Assembly (NCBI GenBank): GCA_934130045.1
Contig: CAKOXI010000001.1
Span: 1-64,000 of the forward strand
DNA from: an uncultured Bacilli bacterium
GTDB lineage: Bacteria; Bacillota_I; Bacilli_A; RF39; UBA660
Direction: 5' to 3'
DNA: 64,000 bases
Part shown: in pieces, positions 8,752 to 16,817 of the stretch
How the letters are laid out: every line of letters begins with the position of its first letter
Position numbering within the stretch: position 1 is the stretch's first letter
Notes under the pieces: generated by a model
Told to the model about the DNA's origin: nothing
Database searches by the model: none
Seen by the model: the letters and a program-made list of their open reading frames with translations, nothing else
Translations under genes and position numbers: made by a program

Positions 8752-9919
8752 AATTTTTATGCTTTTGTTACCTATCTTTTTATTTACGGGGTGTTTTAAT
8801 TATAGGGAATTAAATGAAATTGCGATTGCCAGTGCATTAGGACTTGATAAAACTAGTGATGGATATATTGTTACAATTCAAGTTATGAATACAAAAAAAG
8901 CTAGTGAAACAGGTACTTCTAATGATCAGCCTAAATTTATAACATTTACAACTACTGGTGTTACGTTACAAGACGCGATTAGAAAAAGTATTTTAGATTC
9001 CTCTAGAAGAATATATCCTAATCATGTACAAACCTTAATAATTGGTGAAGATTTAGCAAAGAGTGGTATATCTGACGTTTTGGATATGTTTTTTAGAAGC
9101 GTTGAATTTAGAAAACAAACTTCTGTTTTAATTGCGAAGGATTCTACTGCCGAGGAGATACTTAATATAGTTACCCCATTAGAGTCCCTAAATTCAAAAA
9201 ACATAAAAGATGGATTAAGTGTTGATTCAAGATATTTAGGAATTGGCGATAACGTTTCATTTGAAGATTTAGTTGGGATTTTTATAGATTCAAATAAGGA
9301 GATTGTTTTACCGTCTGTTTCTATTACTGGTACAAAAAGTGAAGGTGAAAAGATAGAAAATATTGAAACCGCTGATCCTAGTGTCAGATTAATAGAAAGT
9401 TCTTTAGCTATTTTTAAAGATGATCATTTGGTAGGATTTTTAGATAATAAACAAAGTATAGATTTAAATTTTGTTAGAAACAAGATAAATAATACGATTT
9501 TGACTTATGAGTGTGGTGATAGTAAATATTTATCAAGTGAAATTATGAGTAATAAAACTAGTGTTGAATTTTTAGAAAGCCCATTAAAAGCTCAAATTAA
9601 AATAAATGGCATACTTAATATTAATGAGATAACTTGTGATATGGATTTAGAAGATCCAGAGGTTATAAGTGAAATAGGGGCGGATTTAGAGGAAGAATTA
9701 AAAAATGATACTTATGATACTATAAAATATATTATTGAAAAGTATAATTCTGATGTGTTTGGTTTTAGAGATTTTCTTTATAAAAATAAAACTAAGTATT
9801 ATAAAGAAATAAAAGATGATTGGTATGATTCTATATTTCCTAATATGGATATTGATATTGATGTTAATCTTAAATTAACAGGGAAAGGGAATGCTTTAAA
9901 GGTGATAACACGTGATTAA
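8738..9919 (+). CDS. Ger(x)C family spore germination lipoprotein
   Basis: This 393-residue lipoprotein has a signal peptide ending in the lipobox FTGC, so the mature Cys is about residue 18. It then has the GerAC-typical NYRELNEIAIASALGLDK opening and a C-terminal mixed alpha/beta domain ending in LKLTGKGNAL. The chosen ATG overlaps the end of the gerA-type gene by 14 nt. It is the lipid-anchored third component of a germinant receptor on the outer face of the spore inner membrane. Confidence 0.93.
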   Translation: MKKIKIFMLLLPIFLFTGCFNYRELNEIAIASALGLDKTSDGYIVTIQVMNTKKASETGTSNDQPKFITFTTTGVTLQDAIRKSILDSSRRIYPNHVQTLIIGEDLAKSGISDVLDMFFRSVEFRKQTSVLIAKDSTAEEILNIVTPLESLNSKNIKDGLSVDSRYLGIGDNVSFEDLVGIFIDSNKEIVLPSVSITGTKSEGEKIENIETADPSVRLIESSLAIFKDDHLVGFLDNKQSIDLNFVRNKINNTILTYECGDSKYLSSEIMSNKTSVEFLESPLKAQIKINGILNINEITCDMDLEDPEVISEIGADLEEELKNDTYDTIKYIIEKYNSDVFGFRDFLYKNKTKYYKEIKDDWYDSIFPNMDIDIDVNLKLTGKGNALKVITRD

Positions 9920-10997
9920 GGATAAAATAAACTGTTTACAATTTGCTGCAATGATGGCAAATCTTTTAATCGCTTCATTTATTGGAATAGGGATGTTTTC
10001 AATAGTTAAGGCGGCTGGAGTAGATGCGTATTTAAGTATAATTATTGCGGCAATTTTTGGTATTTTTATAATTATTTCTTTTTTTGTGATTTTTGATTAT
10101 GAACCAAATTTGGGTATTACCTTAAAACTTACTAAAATTTTTGGTAAATTTTTTGGAAATATTTTAAATTTTATATGTATTATTATTGTTCTAACTATGG
10201 GGATAAGTGCGATGTATAATTTAACTACATTTATAAGTAGTCAATTTTTGAAAGAAACGCCACTTCTATTTATTGGAGCTTGCTTTTCGTTAGTTATTAT
10301 CTTAGTAAATTTTAAAGGAATAGAAACATTATCTAGAGTAGGATTAATAATGCTTTTAATAAATTTTGTGTTATTTTTTCTTTCAGTGGTTGGACTTTTA
10401 CCGCAGTTTCAGGTATCAAATTTAAAACCTTTTTTAGAGTTCGGTATTGGAAAACCTATGGTAGGTGCAGTTTACAATATATTACTTAATTTATTACCTA
10501 TATATTTTCTATTGATTGTTCCTAAAAATCAACTTGTAAATAAGGAAAAATATCGCAAGTATATAATTATATTTTATATTATTTCAGTTATTATTAAACT
10601 TATTTTTATACTACTTACATTAGGTGTTTTAGGAATACATTTAACAAGTATTTATCAATACCCTGAATATATTGTTCTTAAACGAATTAAGTTATTTAAT
10701 TTTATTGATAAGATAGAAAATGTTATTACTATTCAGTGGTTATTTGGTCTTTTTTTCAATATTAGTTTAGTAGTTTACTATGTATCTCATTCTATTGTTC
10801 CTAAAAGGGATACTAAAATATTACCAGTATTAATTACAGTAATTATTTTATTTTGCTCTATAGTTTTATTTAAAAATAATACTGTTTTTAATGAATATAC
10901 TTATACTAAGGTTCCATACATAAGAGGTATTTTATTTTTTACATATATATTACTTTTTATAGGTGTGTTAATTTCTAGAAAACGAAAAAGAGTTTAA
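9912..10997 (+). CDS. GerB family germinant receptor permease subunit
   Basis: This 361-residue integral membrane protein has about ten helices and resembles the amino acid-permease-like GerB subunits. It starts at GTG, 8 nt inside the preceding gene, with AAAGGTG as ribosome site. The N-terminal CLQFAAMMANLLIASFIGIG segment corresponds to the first unwound permease helix. It probably binds or passes the germinant signal. It completes a three-gene A-C-B receptor operon. Confidence 0.92.
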   Translation: MIKDKINCLQFAAMMANLLIASFIGIGMFSIVKAAGVDAYLSIIIAAIFGIFIIISFFVIFDYEPNLGITLKLTKIFGKFFGNILNFICIIIVLTMGISAMYNLTTFISSQFLKETPLLFIGACFSLVIILVNFKGIETLSRVGLIMLLINFVLFFLSVVGLLPQFQVSNLKPFLEFGIGKPMVGAVYNILLNLLPIYFLLIVPKNQLVNKEKYRKYIIIFYIISVIIKLIFILLTLGVLGIHLTSIYQYPEYIVLKRIKLFNFIDKIENVITIQWLFGLFFNISLVVYYVSHSIVPKRDTKILPVLITVIILFCSIVLFKNNTVFNEYTYTKVPYIRGILFFTYILLFIGVLISRKRKRV

Positions 10998-11013
10998 TTT
11001 TAAACTCTTTTAC
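10986..11013. terminator. bidirectional terminator
   Basis: An inverted repeat AAAAGAGTTTAA/TTAAACTCTTTT lies between the convergent gerB-type and UPF0316 genes, with a T-rich flank. Confidence 0.65.
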
Positions 11014-11510
11014 TTTATAAATCCGTTTTGAACATATTTTGTTTCGTTTACAACTATAAATGCTTTGTCATCATGTTTTCTAATAAATTCTTTTAGATGA
11101 TCTAAATTTTTATGTCTTATTTCAATAAATAGCATGTATTTATCTTTTTCTTCTTGGCCTTTAATATCGATTAGGGAAACTGCGTATCCTTCACCTCTAA
11201 GAAGTTCTGCTAAAGCTACGTTACCAGTTATAACTTGAACACTAAAATTTGTTTTGATAATTTTGTTTGACAAAATACCACCTATATATGTTCCAGTAGC
11301 ATATCCAGCAGCATAGGAAAACATTATCCATAGACTTGTTTCATCGGTATTTAAAGCTTCTCTTACTATAGTAAACCAAATACATATTTCCACAAATCCA
11401 ATCATACTCGCAATTAAATTTTTACCTTTAACTGTAAAAATTGTTCTAACTGTACCTAATGATACATCCAAAATACGGGCAAAGAAAATTTTAAAACATA
11501 ATAATATCAT
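11010..11510 (-). CDS. UPF0316 / DUF2179 membrane protein (YebE-like)
   Basis: This 166-residue protein has three N-terminal membrane helices (DUF5698-like, with ARILDVSLGTVRTIF and AAGYATGTYIG) followed by a soluble C-terminal DUF2179 domain of ~60 residues. The order and length match the UPF0316 family, whose function is unknown. It is a single gene with its own start on the minus strand and a shared terminator with the germination operon. Confidence 0.85.
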   Translation of the reverse strand: MILLCFKIFFARILDVSLGTVRTIFTVKGKNLIASMIGFVEICIWFTIVREALNTDETSLWIMFSYAAGYATGTYIGGILSNKIIKTNFSVQVITGNVALAELLRGEGYAVSLIDIKGQEEKDKYMLFIEIRHKNLDHLKEFIRKHDDKAFIVVNETKYVQNGFIK

Positions 11511-11576
11511 TATTTCACCAACCTTATCTGAATTATAACATATTATTATTCTACCGACAATAGATTAAATTATTCA

Positions 11577-11606
11577 TAGACAGTTAAAGGCTTATTATGT
11601 TATAAT
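11577..11606 (+). promoter_or_regulatory. promoter with extended -10
   Basis: TAGACA (11577-11582), 18 bp, TATAAT (11601-11606) preceded by TGT. It is 17 nt from the start codon. Confidence 0.65.
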
Positions 11607-11622
11607 CTTAATGGTGAATGAT

Positions 11623-12075
11623 ATGGATAATAAAGAGAATATTCAAAATACTGAGGAAACTGAGGAATTAAAAAAAGAAGAAAAAAATTTAGAAAATATT
11701 GATTATGAAATTATTTGGGAAGGACAACCAGATGGTTTATTTGATAGATTTTTGAAGCTTTTACATCTTAATTTTACAGTGTATCAAATTACTAAAGATG
11801 AATTAATAATAAAAGAAGGATTTTTTAGACGACATACCAATACTTCTGAATTATATACTTTAAAAGATCCTGATTTAATTGAAGGAATTATTCAACGTAT
11901 GATTGGGGTTGGAAATTTATATGTAACTGTAGATACTCATTCAAGTCCTAATTCAGTTGGACGAAAAATTATTTTAAAAAATATTAAAGAACCAGAAAAG
12001 GTAAGAAAAATATTAAGAGACGCAATAGAAGATGATGTTATGGAGAGAAAAATAACTTATTTTGATAAAGTTTAA
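11623..12075 (+). CDS. PH-domain-like protein (YdbS/YdbT-type bacterial PH)
   Basis: This 150-residue cytosolic protein has an acidic N-terminal tail rich in Glu/Lys, then a compact beta-rich domain. It opens DYEIIWEGQPDG and contains VYQITKDELIIKEGFFRR and GVGNLYVTVD, the pattern of bacterial PH domains. No membrane helices, unlike many YdbS-type proteins. The ATG at 11623 has GGTG at 6 nt; upstream codons are too close to the -10. Function unknown. Confidence 0.65.
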   Translation: MDNKENIQNTEETEELKKEEKNLENIDYEIIWEGQPDGLFDRFLKLLHLNFTVYQITKDELIIKEGFFRRHTNTSELYTLKDPDLIEGIIQRMIGVGNLYVTVDTHSSPNSVGRKIILKNIKEPEKVRKILRDAIEDDVMERKITYFDKV

Positions 12076-12125
12076 TTGCTTTTTCCTATTGTTTTATGTT
12101 ATTCTATTTATGGAGGAGTGAAAAA

Positions 12126-12524
12126 ATGAAAAAATTATTTGTCTTGATTACAACTTTGTTTGCAGTTACTATGCTTACTGGTTGTGGAGAAAATAAGTTA
12201 GTTTGTACTAAAAGTGATAGTGAAAGTGGCATGGAGATGAAATCAACTGTTGAGGTTTCTTATAATGATGATGATTCATTCAAAAATGTTACAATAACTA
12301 CTGACATCAAAGTTCCTGAAGAATATGCTTCAAGAAAGTCTGAACTTTTAGAGCTATTTGATAATGGAGAAGAAGGTACAACAGCAGTTGAAACAAAAGA
12401 TGGTATTAAAGTAACCATTACTGGTGATGAAAGTCTTATGAATGAAATTGAAAATAATAATGAAGATGTAAGTTATGATGCTTTAAAGAAGGCATTTACT
12501 GATGAAGGGTATTCATGTGAATAA
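12126..12524 (+). CDS. small lipoprotein of a two-cysteine family
   Basis: This 132-residue lipoprotein has the lipobox LTGC. The mature part starts ENKLVCTKSDSESG and ends GYSCE, with one Cys near each end that could form a disulfide. The middle has a KSTVEVSYNDD beta-hairpin motif. It resembles YehR/DUF1307-type lipoproteins in size only. Similar proteins are encoded at 26302, 28641 and 39978 in this window. RBS GGAGG. Confidence 0.75.
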   Translation: MKKLFVLITTLFAVTMLTGCGENKLVCTKSDSESGMEMKSTVEVSYNDDDSFKNVTITTDIKVPEEYASRKSELLELFDNGEEGTTAVETKDGIKVTITGDESLMNEIENNNEDVSYDALKKAFTDEGYSCE

Positions 12525-12553
12525 AAAAATCTAGAAATTTCTAGATTTTTTTT
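12525..12553. terminator. bidirectional terminator
   Basis: A near-perfect palindrome centred at 12537/12538 (AATCTAGAAA/TTTCTAGATT) with A-run and T-run, between convergent genes. Confidence 0.85.
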
Positions 12554-13373
12554 ATAGAAATAAGATTACAAGAGTTCCCACTATTAAACAATAAATTACG
12601 AAATAAATTAATTTACCATTTTTTACAATATCTCTAAACCATAGTGTTGCAAAATAAGTTACAATTGTTGCAACAATTGTAGCTCCAATATAACAAATCC
12701 ACATTTCTGTACTTAGATTACTATTAAATAAATCACTTATTCCTAAAATAGTTGTTGCAATAGATATTGGAATATAAAGAATAAATGAAAAGTTAAATGC
12801 AGTTTCCCTTTTAAACTTTCTTGTCATACCACCAACAATAGTAGCTCCACTTCTACTAATTCCAGGAAGTAGTGCAACAACTTGGAATAAACCAACAACT
12901 AATGCATCTTTATATGTAATTTGATTTGGATTTTTTTTACCTTTTAGTTTTCTAATTAAAAATAAGAATAATGCGGTTATAAGTAGTGTAAAACCTACAA
13001 ATTTTGTATTTTTTTCTAAAGCATCAAATATACCTAGTTTTGTAACAATAATACCCATAATACCAGCTGGAATTGTTCCAATAACAACTAACCAACAATA
13101 TTTATAATTGTCTTTATATTCTTCTTTTTTTGTTGTTAAATATCCAAAGAAACTTTTTATTAAATTAATTATATCTTTTCTAAATATTAATATAATTGCG
13201 ATTAAACTTCCAAAATTGGTTAATGTTGCTAAAAGACCAAAGTCTATATCTAGGTTATTGTTACTTAATATTTTTTGAAAAATTAATAAGTGTCCACTTG
13301 AGGAAACTGGAATTGGTTCAGTAATTCCTTGAATTAGTCCTAAAATAAGAAATTTAAAAAAATTTATTAACAT
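12552..13373 (-). CDS. uppP: undecaprenyl-diphosphatase
   Basis: This 273-residue polytopic BacA/UppP protein hydrolyses undecaprenyl diphosphate so the lipid carrier can be reused in wall synthesis. The two family active-site segments are present: GITEPIPVSSSGHLLI near the N-terminus, with the Glu and Ser residues, and LLPGISRSGATIVGG. About eight helices. The ribosome site is only a weak GTGAT next to a perfect 12-bp hairpin in the leader. Confidence 0.96.
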   Translation of the reverse strand: MLINFFKFLILGLIQGITEPIPVSSSGHLLIFQKILSNNNLDIDFGLLATLTNFGSLIAIILIFRKDIINLIKSFFGYLTTKKEEYKDNYKYCWLVVIGTIPAGIMGIIVTKLGIFDALEKNTKFVGFTLLITALFLFLIRKLKGKKNPNQITYKDALVVGLFQVVALLPGISRSGATIVGGMTRKFKRETAFNFSFILYIPISIATTILGISDLFNSNLSTEMWICYIGATIVATIVTYFATLWFRDIVKNGKLIYFVIYCLIVGTLVILFL

Positions 13374-13385
13374 ATAATCACATAT

Positions 13386-13413
13386 ATCAATTAAATATTT
13401 TTATTTAATTGAT
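13386..13413 (-). repeat. perfect hairpin in the uppP leader
   Basis: ATCAATTAAATA, TTTT, TATTTAATTGAT: 12 bp without mismatch, ending ~13 nt before the uppP start codon. It may affect translation or mRNA stability. There is no T-run, so it is not a terminator. Confidence 0.5.
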
Positions 13414-13519
13414 CCCTTTCTATTAAACTTTTTATTATGTATCTATTTAATTATATATCATTTTAAAAAAATAATAAATAAAAGAAATAAAATTTAATAA
13501 AATTTATTAGGTGGTTAAA

Positions 13520-13744
13520 ATGCTTTCTAGAATTTTCTTTTTTTTAATTGGTTTTGGTTTGACCATCATAGGATTAATGTATATAATTATTTATCTAAAT
13601 TTGTTAAGTATTGGGTATAATTTTTTAGAGTATGTTAAGTTTATAAGTAGTAGACTTGAATGTTTGTTTTCTGTTATAGGAATCATAATTATGTTTTTTT
13701 CGATTTATATTAAGGGAGGAAAAAAAAATGAATTATGTATATGA
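13520..13744 (+). CDS. small two-helix membrane protein
   Basis: This 74-residue hydrophobic protein has two helices (about 5-28 and 45-65). The ATG has TAGGTGG at 6 nt. Its end overlaps the start of the next gene by 17 nt, so the two are co-translated. No family recognised. Confidence 0.65.
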   Translation: MLSRIFFFLIGFGLTIIGLMYIIIYLNLLSIGYNFLEYVKFISSRLECLFSVIGIIIMFFSIYIKGGKKNELCI

Positions 13745-14372
13745 TTTAGTTCTTAATTTTAATAAAAATTTATATGATTTTTTTGATTGGAATATTGATG
13801 ATAATATCGTTCATATTAGAAAAATCCCTATTTTTAAGTTGGATAATAATATGTATAAAGACTTAAAAAATTATAATATTGTTGTTTCAGGTGATTTTTT
13901 AGTTAAAATAAGTAACAGATGTGAAATTTTTACTAAACAAAATGTAAAAATTATTAATCATGCTTGTCTTTTTACTAATGGATTAGAAGTAATTGCTATA
14001 AAATTTGATGATAATGGTAAAAGTATTGAAAAAAGTAAATTATTATTAGATGAAGAAGATGAAATTTTATATTCAATAGATGATTTTGAATTGTATAGTT
14101 TAAAATATAAAATTGCTGAAGAAAATTTTTCTTTAGTTTTTAAAACCAGAAAAGAAGATAATATATATAAATTTATAGATTGTAATTTAAAAAAATTAAG
14201 AAGTGAAAATATTGATGCTTTAAAATATTTATATTATGAGTGTTTTAATGAAAAGAATGATGATTTTAGAAAAATATTACTAAATATAAATAAATTATTG
14301 GATGAAAATTGGGAGCAAAATTATATGAAAGTGTACAATTTTTTTAAATTAATTACTGTTAAGGAAAAATAG
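13728..14372 (+). CDS. DUF3603-like cytosolic protein
   Basis: This 214-residue soluble protein opens with MNYVYDLVLNFNKNLYDFFD, followed by HIRKIPIFKL and CLFTNGLEVIAIKF. This resembles the DUF3603 family of Bacilli (function unknown), including the pattern of a short beta strand, a 'tyrosine-DFFDW' helix and a central beta meander. Strong GGGAGG ribosome site inside the upstream membrane-protein gene. The family call is from memory of the pattern. Confidence 0.6.
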   Translation: MNYVYDLVLNFNKNLYDFFDWNIDDNIVHIRKIPIFKLDNNMYKDLKNYNIVVSGDFLVKISNRCEIFTKQNVKIINHACLFTNGLEVIAIKFDDNGKSIEKSKLLLDEEDEILYSIDDFELYSLKYKIAEENFSLVFKTRKEDNIYKFIDCNLKKLRSENIDALKYLYYECFNEKNDDFRKILLNINKLLDENWEQNYMKVYNFFKLITVKEK

Positions 14373-14442
14373 TAAATAATTTGTAAATATTTTTTGTAAA
14401 TAAATGTATTAAAAATAATTTTAAAAATAACTATAAAATATA

Positions 14443-14471
14443 TTGACAAGACTTATTAATTATTATACAAT
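14443..14471 (+). promoter_or_regulatory. sigma-A promoter of the T-box/tRNA-Asn/gatCAB-aspS unit
   Basis: TTGACA (14443-14448), 17-bp spacer, TACAAT (14466-14471), about 20 nt before the T-box leader. Confidence 0.85.
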
Positions 14472-14487
14472 ATCACTAGTTATTTTA

Positions 14488-14745
14488 AAACTGTGAAGTG
14501 GAGAAGTAATATTAGTGTCTATTTTAAAGAGAGTTAGAATGGTGGAAGCTAACAATGTGGCTAATATGAATAACACCACGGAGTTGCTTATCGAAATTTT
14601 TAAAGTAGAATAAGTCGGACTGTGATCCGTTACCATTACAAGTTCAGAAGAACAATGAGTGATTATATAGTAATATATAGTAATAAGGGTGGTACCGCGG
14701 ATACACAGTTATTCGTCCTTGAGTGGATGAAATAGCTGTTTTTTT
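14488..14745 (+). promoter_or_regulatory. T-box riboswitch, specifier AAC (Asn)
   Basis: The leader has a Stem I that can pair AAGTAA with TTGCTT, enclosing an AGAGAG bulge region and a GTTAG/CTAAC distal stem. On the 3' side of the specifier loop is GAATAACA, giving codon AAC (14572-14574) followed by a purine. The canonical T-box AAGGGTGGTACCGCG is at 14685-14699. The terminator is a 14-bp-class helix (14705-14718 with 14725-14739) followed by six T. Uncharged tRNA-Asn should stabilise the antiterminator and allow transcription of the downstream tRNA-Asn genes and amidotransferase operon. The specifier call is supported by what is downstream. Confidence 0.95.
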
Positions 14746-14755
14746 AGTTATTTTT

Positions 14756-14831
14756 GCCTGATTAGCTCAGTTGGTAGAGCACCCGGCTGTTAACCGGTAG
14801 GTCGTAGGTCCGAGTCCTACATCAGGCGCCA
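14756..14831 (+). tRNA. tRNA-Asn (GTT), copy 1
   Basis: 76 nt with encoded CCA. Acceptor GCCTGAT/ATCAGGC, anticodon loop CTGTTAA (GTT). The T-loop is TCCGAGT, so position 55 is C instead of the nearly universal U. Anticodon-stem pair 27-43 is C-U. It begins 11 nt after the T-box terminator T-run. Confidence 0.97.
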
Positions 14832-14836
14832 TTATT

Positions 14837-14912
14837 GCTCAATTAGCTCAGTTGGTAGAGCATCCGGCTGTTAACCGGCAGGTCGTAGGTCCGAGTCCTA
14901 CATTGAGCGCCA
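14837..14912 (+). tRNA. tRNA-Asn (GTT), copy 2
   Basis: 76 nt with encoded CCA. The acceptor is GCTCAAT/ATTGAGC: it differs from copies 1 and 3 with compensating changes on both strands. Same anticodon, same C55 T-loop TCCGAGT, U-C at 27-43. Confidence 0.97.
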
Positions 14913-14918
14913 CTTATT

Positions 14919-14994
14919 GCCTGATTAGCTCAGTTGGTAGAGCATCCGGCTGTTAACCGGCAGGTCGTAGGTCCGAGTCCTACATCAGGCGCCA
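14919..14994 (+). tRNA. tRNA-Asn (GTT), copy 3
   Basis: 76 nt with encoded CCA, acceptor GCCTGAT/ATCAGGC as copy 1, body as copy 2, again C55 in the T-loop and U-C at 27-43. Confidence 0.97.
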
Positions 14995-15006
14995 TATTTG
15001 TTATTT

Positions 15007-15040
15007 AAATTTCTGAATTTTGTTTTTCAGAAATTTTTTA
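15007..15040 (+). terminator. terminator-like hairpin between the tRNA genes and gatC
   Basis: Stem AAATTTCTGA/TCAGAAATTT with a 10-nt loop, then TTTT. It could partly end tRNA transcripts or protect the 5' end of the gat mRNA after tRNA processing. No promoter is seen between it and gatC, so some read-through is needed. Confidence 0.6.
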
Positions 15041-15058
15041 TTTAAAGGAGGATTTTTT

Positions 15059-15358
15059 ATGAGTAGTAAATTTACTAAAGAAATGGTTGATGACTATGCA
15101 GATAAATTGCTTATAGGCTTAACTGAGGAAGAAAATAAAATGGTATTAGATGAATTTGAAATCATTGATAAAAATATTGATATAATTAATGAAATACCAA
15201 ATATTGAAAATGTCGAACCAATGTCATGGTGTTTGGATGATTTTTCTTTTGAACTTAGAGAAGATGAGGTAGAAGAATCTGTACCAATTGAAGATTTATT
15301 ACAAAATTGTGATGTTTATAATGATCGTGAAGTAGAAGTGCCAAGGGTGGTGGAATAA
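15059..15358 (+). CDS. gatC: Asp-tRNA(Asn)/Glu-tRNA(Gln) amidotransferase subunit C
   Basis: This 99-residue GatC-like subunit has the usual helical N-terminus (ELSEEE-like GLTEEENKMVLDEFE) and a later proline-containing NVEPMSW segment that in the family wraps around GatA. The ATG follows AAAGGAGG; an upstream in-frame TTG lies in the hairpin. It starts the gatC-gatA-gatB-aspS block. Residue identity is low, but position and length are typical. Confidence 0.9.
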   Translation: MSSKFTKEMVDDYADKLLIGLTEEENKMVLDEFEIIDKNIDIINEIPNIENVEPMSWCLDDFSFELREDEVEESVPIEDLLQNCDVYNDREVEVPRVVE

Positions 15359-15359
15359 T

Positions 15360-16817
15360 ATGAGTTATATGGATAAAACAATAAAAGAAATTCATGAAGC
15401 ATTAATTAATGGTGATGTTACTAGTGATGAATTAGTTAAAGAATCTTTAGAAAAATCTCACTTAGTACAAGATGAGTGTAATGCTTTTGTTACAATTTTA
15501 GATGATGCTAAAGGGTGTGGCGTAACAGAGAATTTATTATCTGGTATTCCATATGGTATTAAAGATAATTATAGTACAAAAGGAATTCTTAGTACTGGTT
15601 CATCTAATACACTTAAAGATTATGTGCCTTTTTTTACAGCAACTGCTATTTCAAATCTAGAAGCGTCAGGAGCTGTTCCTGTTAATAAAACTGTACTTGA
15701 TGAATTTGGTATGGGTGGAACTGGTACTACAGGGCATACTGGAGTTGTAAAAAATCCTTGGGATAATACTCGTATGTGTGCTGGATCTAGTGCGGGTAGT
15801 GCTTGCGCTGTTGCGGCTGGAGTATATCCTTATGCAACTGGATCTGATACAGGGGACTCTATTAGAAAACCTGCTGCATATTGTGGAATTGTAGGTTATA
15901 AACCAACTTATGGAATGATTTCCCGTTATGGACTTTTTCCATTTGCTAGTAGTCTAGACCACTGCGGGGTGTTATCTAGATCTGTAGAAGATGCAGCAAT
16001 TGTTGTAGATAATATGAAGGGAATCGATAAAAATGATATGACTAGTTGGGATTCAAGTAATATTCATTTATATGATTCTTTAAATTCTGATGTTAAAGGT
16101 AAAAAATTATGTTATGTTAAAGAAATTTGCAATATAGAAAATTATCCTAATGCAAGTAGTGAATTAAGAGAACATTTAGAAAATTTTAAGAAAACACTTG
16201 ATAAATGTAAGAGTCTTGGTATGGAAATTGAAGAAGTTTCGATCGATAAAAAACTTCTTAATGCTGTAGCAAGTGTGTATGTAGTTATTTCTTGTGCGGA
16301 AGCAACAAGTAATATGTCAAATTTAACTGGTATTATTTTTGGACCACGTGGAGAGGGTAAAAATTATATTGAGATGATGAAAAATTATCGTACAGTAGGT
16401 TTTTCTCCACTTATTAAAAGAAGATTTGTAATTGGTTCTTATGTATTACAAGCTCAAAACAAAAATCGTTATTTCTTTAATGCACAACGTGTAAGAAGAT
16501 TATTAGTTGATGAATGGAAAAAATTATATGAAAAATATGATGCGGTTATTTTACCAGTTGGAAGCGGTCCTGCAAAACACTTGGATGGTTCACTAGATAT
16601 ATTAGATGAAAATACTGCTGTTTTAGAGGAACATTTACAAATTGGAAATTTTGGTGGTTTTCCTTCAATTACTATTCCAAACGGTTTTGTAGATGGATTG
16701 CCTGTTGGTGTTAATATTACTGGTAATTGTTATGATGATATTAATGTTTTGAATATTGCTTATGCATTAGAAAATTCTATGGATTATAAAAATCAAATAG
16801 CAAAGAGGTGTAAATAA
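15360..16817 (+). CDS. gatA: Asp/Glu-tRNA amidotransferase subunit A (amidase)
   Basis: This 485-residue amidase-signature enzyme releases ammonia from Gln or Asn for transfer to the aspartyl- or glutamyl-tRNA. The Ser-cisSer-Lys catalytic set is visible: the Lys in YGIKDNY, the cis-Ser in CAGSSAGSACAV and the nucleophile region TGSDTGDSIRKPAA. It starts 1 nt after the gatC stop, with AGGGTGGTGG as ribosome site, and ends overlapping the gatB ATG by 1 nt. Confidence 0.98.
   Translation: MSYMDKTIKEIHEALINGDVTSDELVKESLEKSHLVQDECNAFVTILDDAKGCGVTENLLSGIPYGIKDNYSTKGILSTGSSNTLKDYVPFFTATAISNLEASGAVPVNKTVLDEFGMGGTGTTGHTGVVKNPWDNTRMCAGSSAGSACAVAAGVYPYATGSDTGDSIRKPAAYCGIVGYKPTYGMISRYGLFPFASSLDHCGVLSRSVEDAAIVVDNMKGIDKNDMTSWDSSNIHLYDSLNSDVKGKKLCYVKEICNIENYPNASSELREHLENFKKTLDKCKSLGMEIEEVSIDKKLLNAVASVYVVISCAEATSNMSNLTGIIFGPRGEGKNYIEMMKNYRTVGFSPLIKRRFVIGSYVLQAQNKNRYFFNAQRVRRLLVDEWKKLYEKYDAVILPVGSGPAKHLDGSLDILDENTAVLEEHLQIGNFGGFPSITIPNGFVDGLPVGVNITGNCYDDINVLNIAYALENSMDYKNQIAKRCK

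Noticed and set aside
14568..14574. Dual-codon T-box (GAA Glu and AAC Asn), as reported for a clostridial gat operon
   Set aside because: Here GAA and AAC are separated by one base (GAATAAC) rather than overlapping by a one-base shift, and three tRNA-Asn follow, so a single Asn specifier is the simpler reading.
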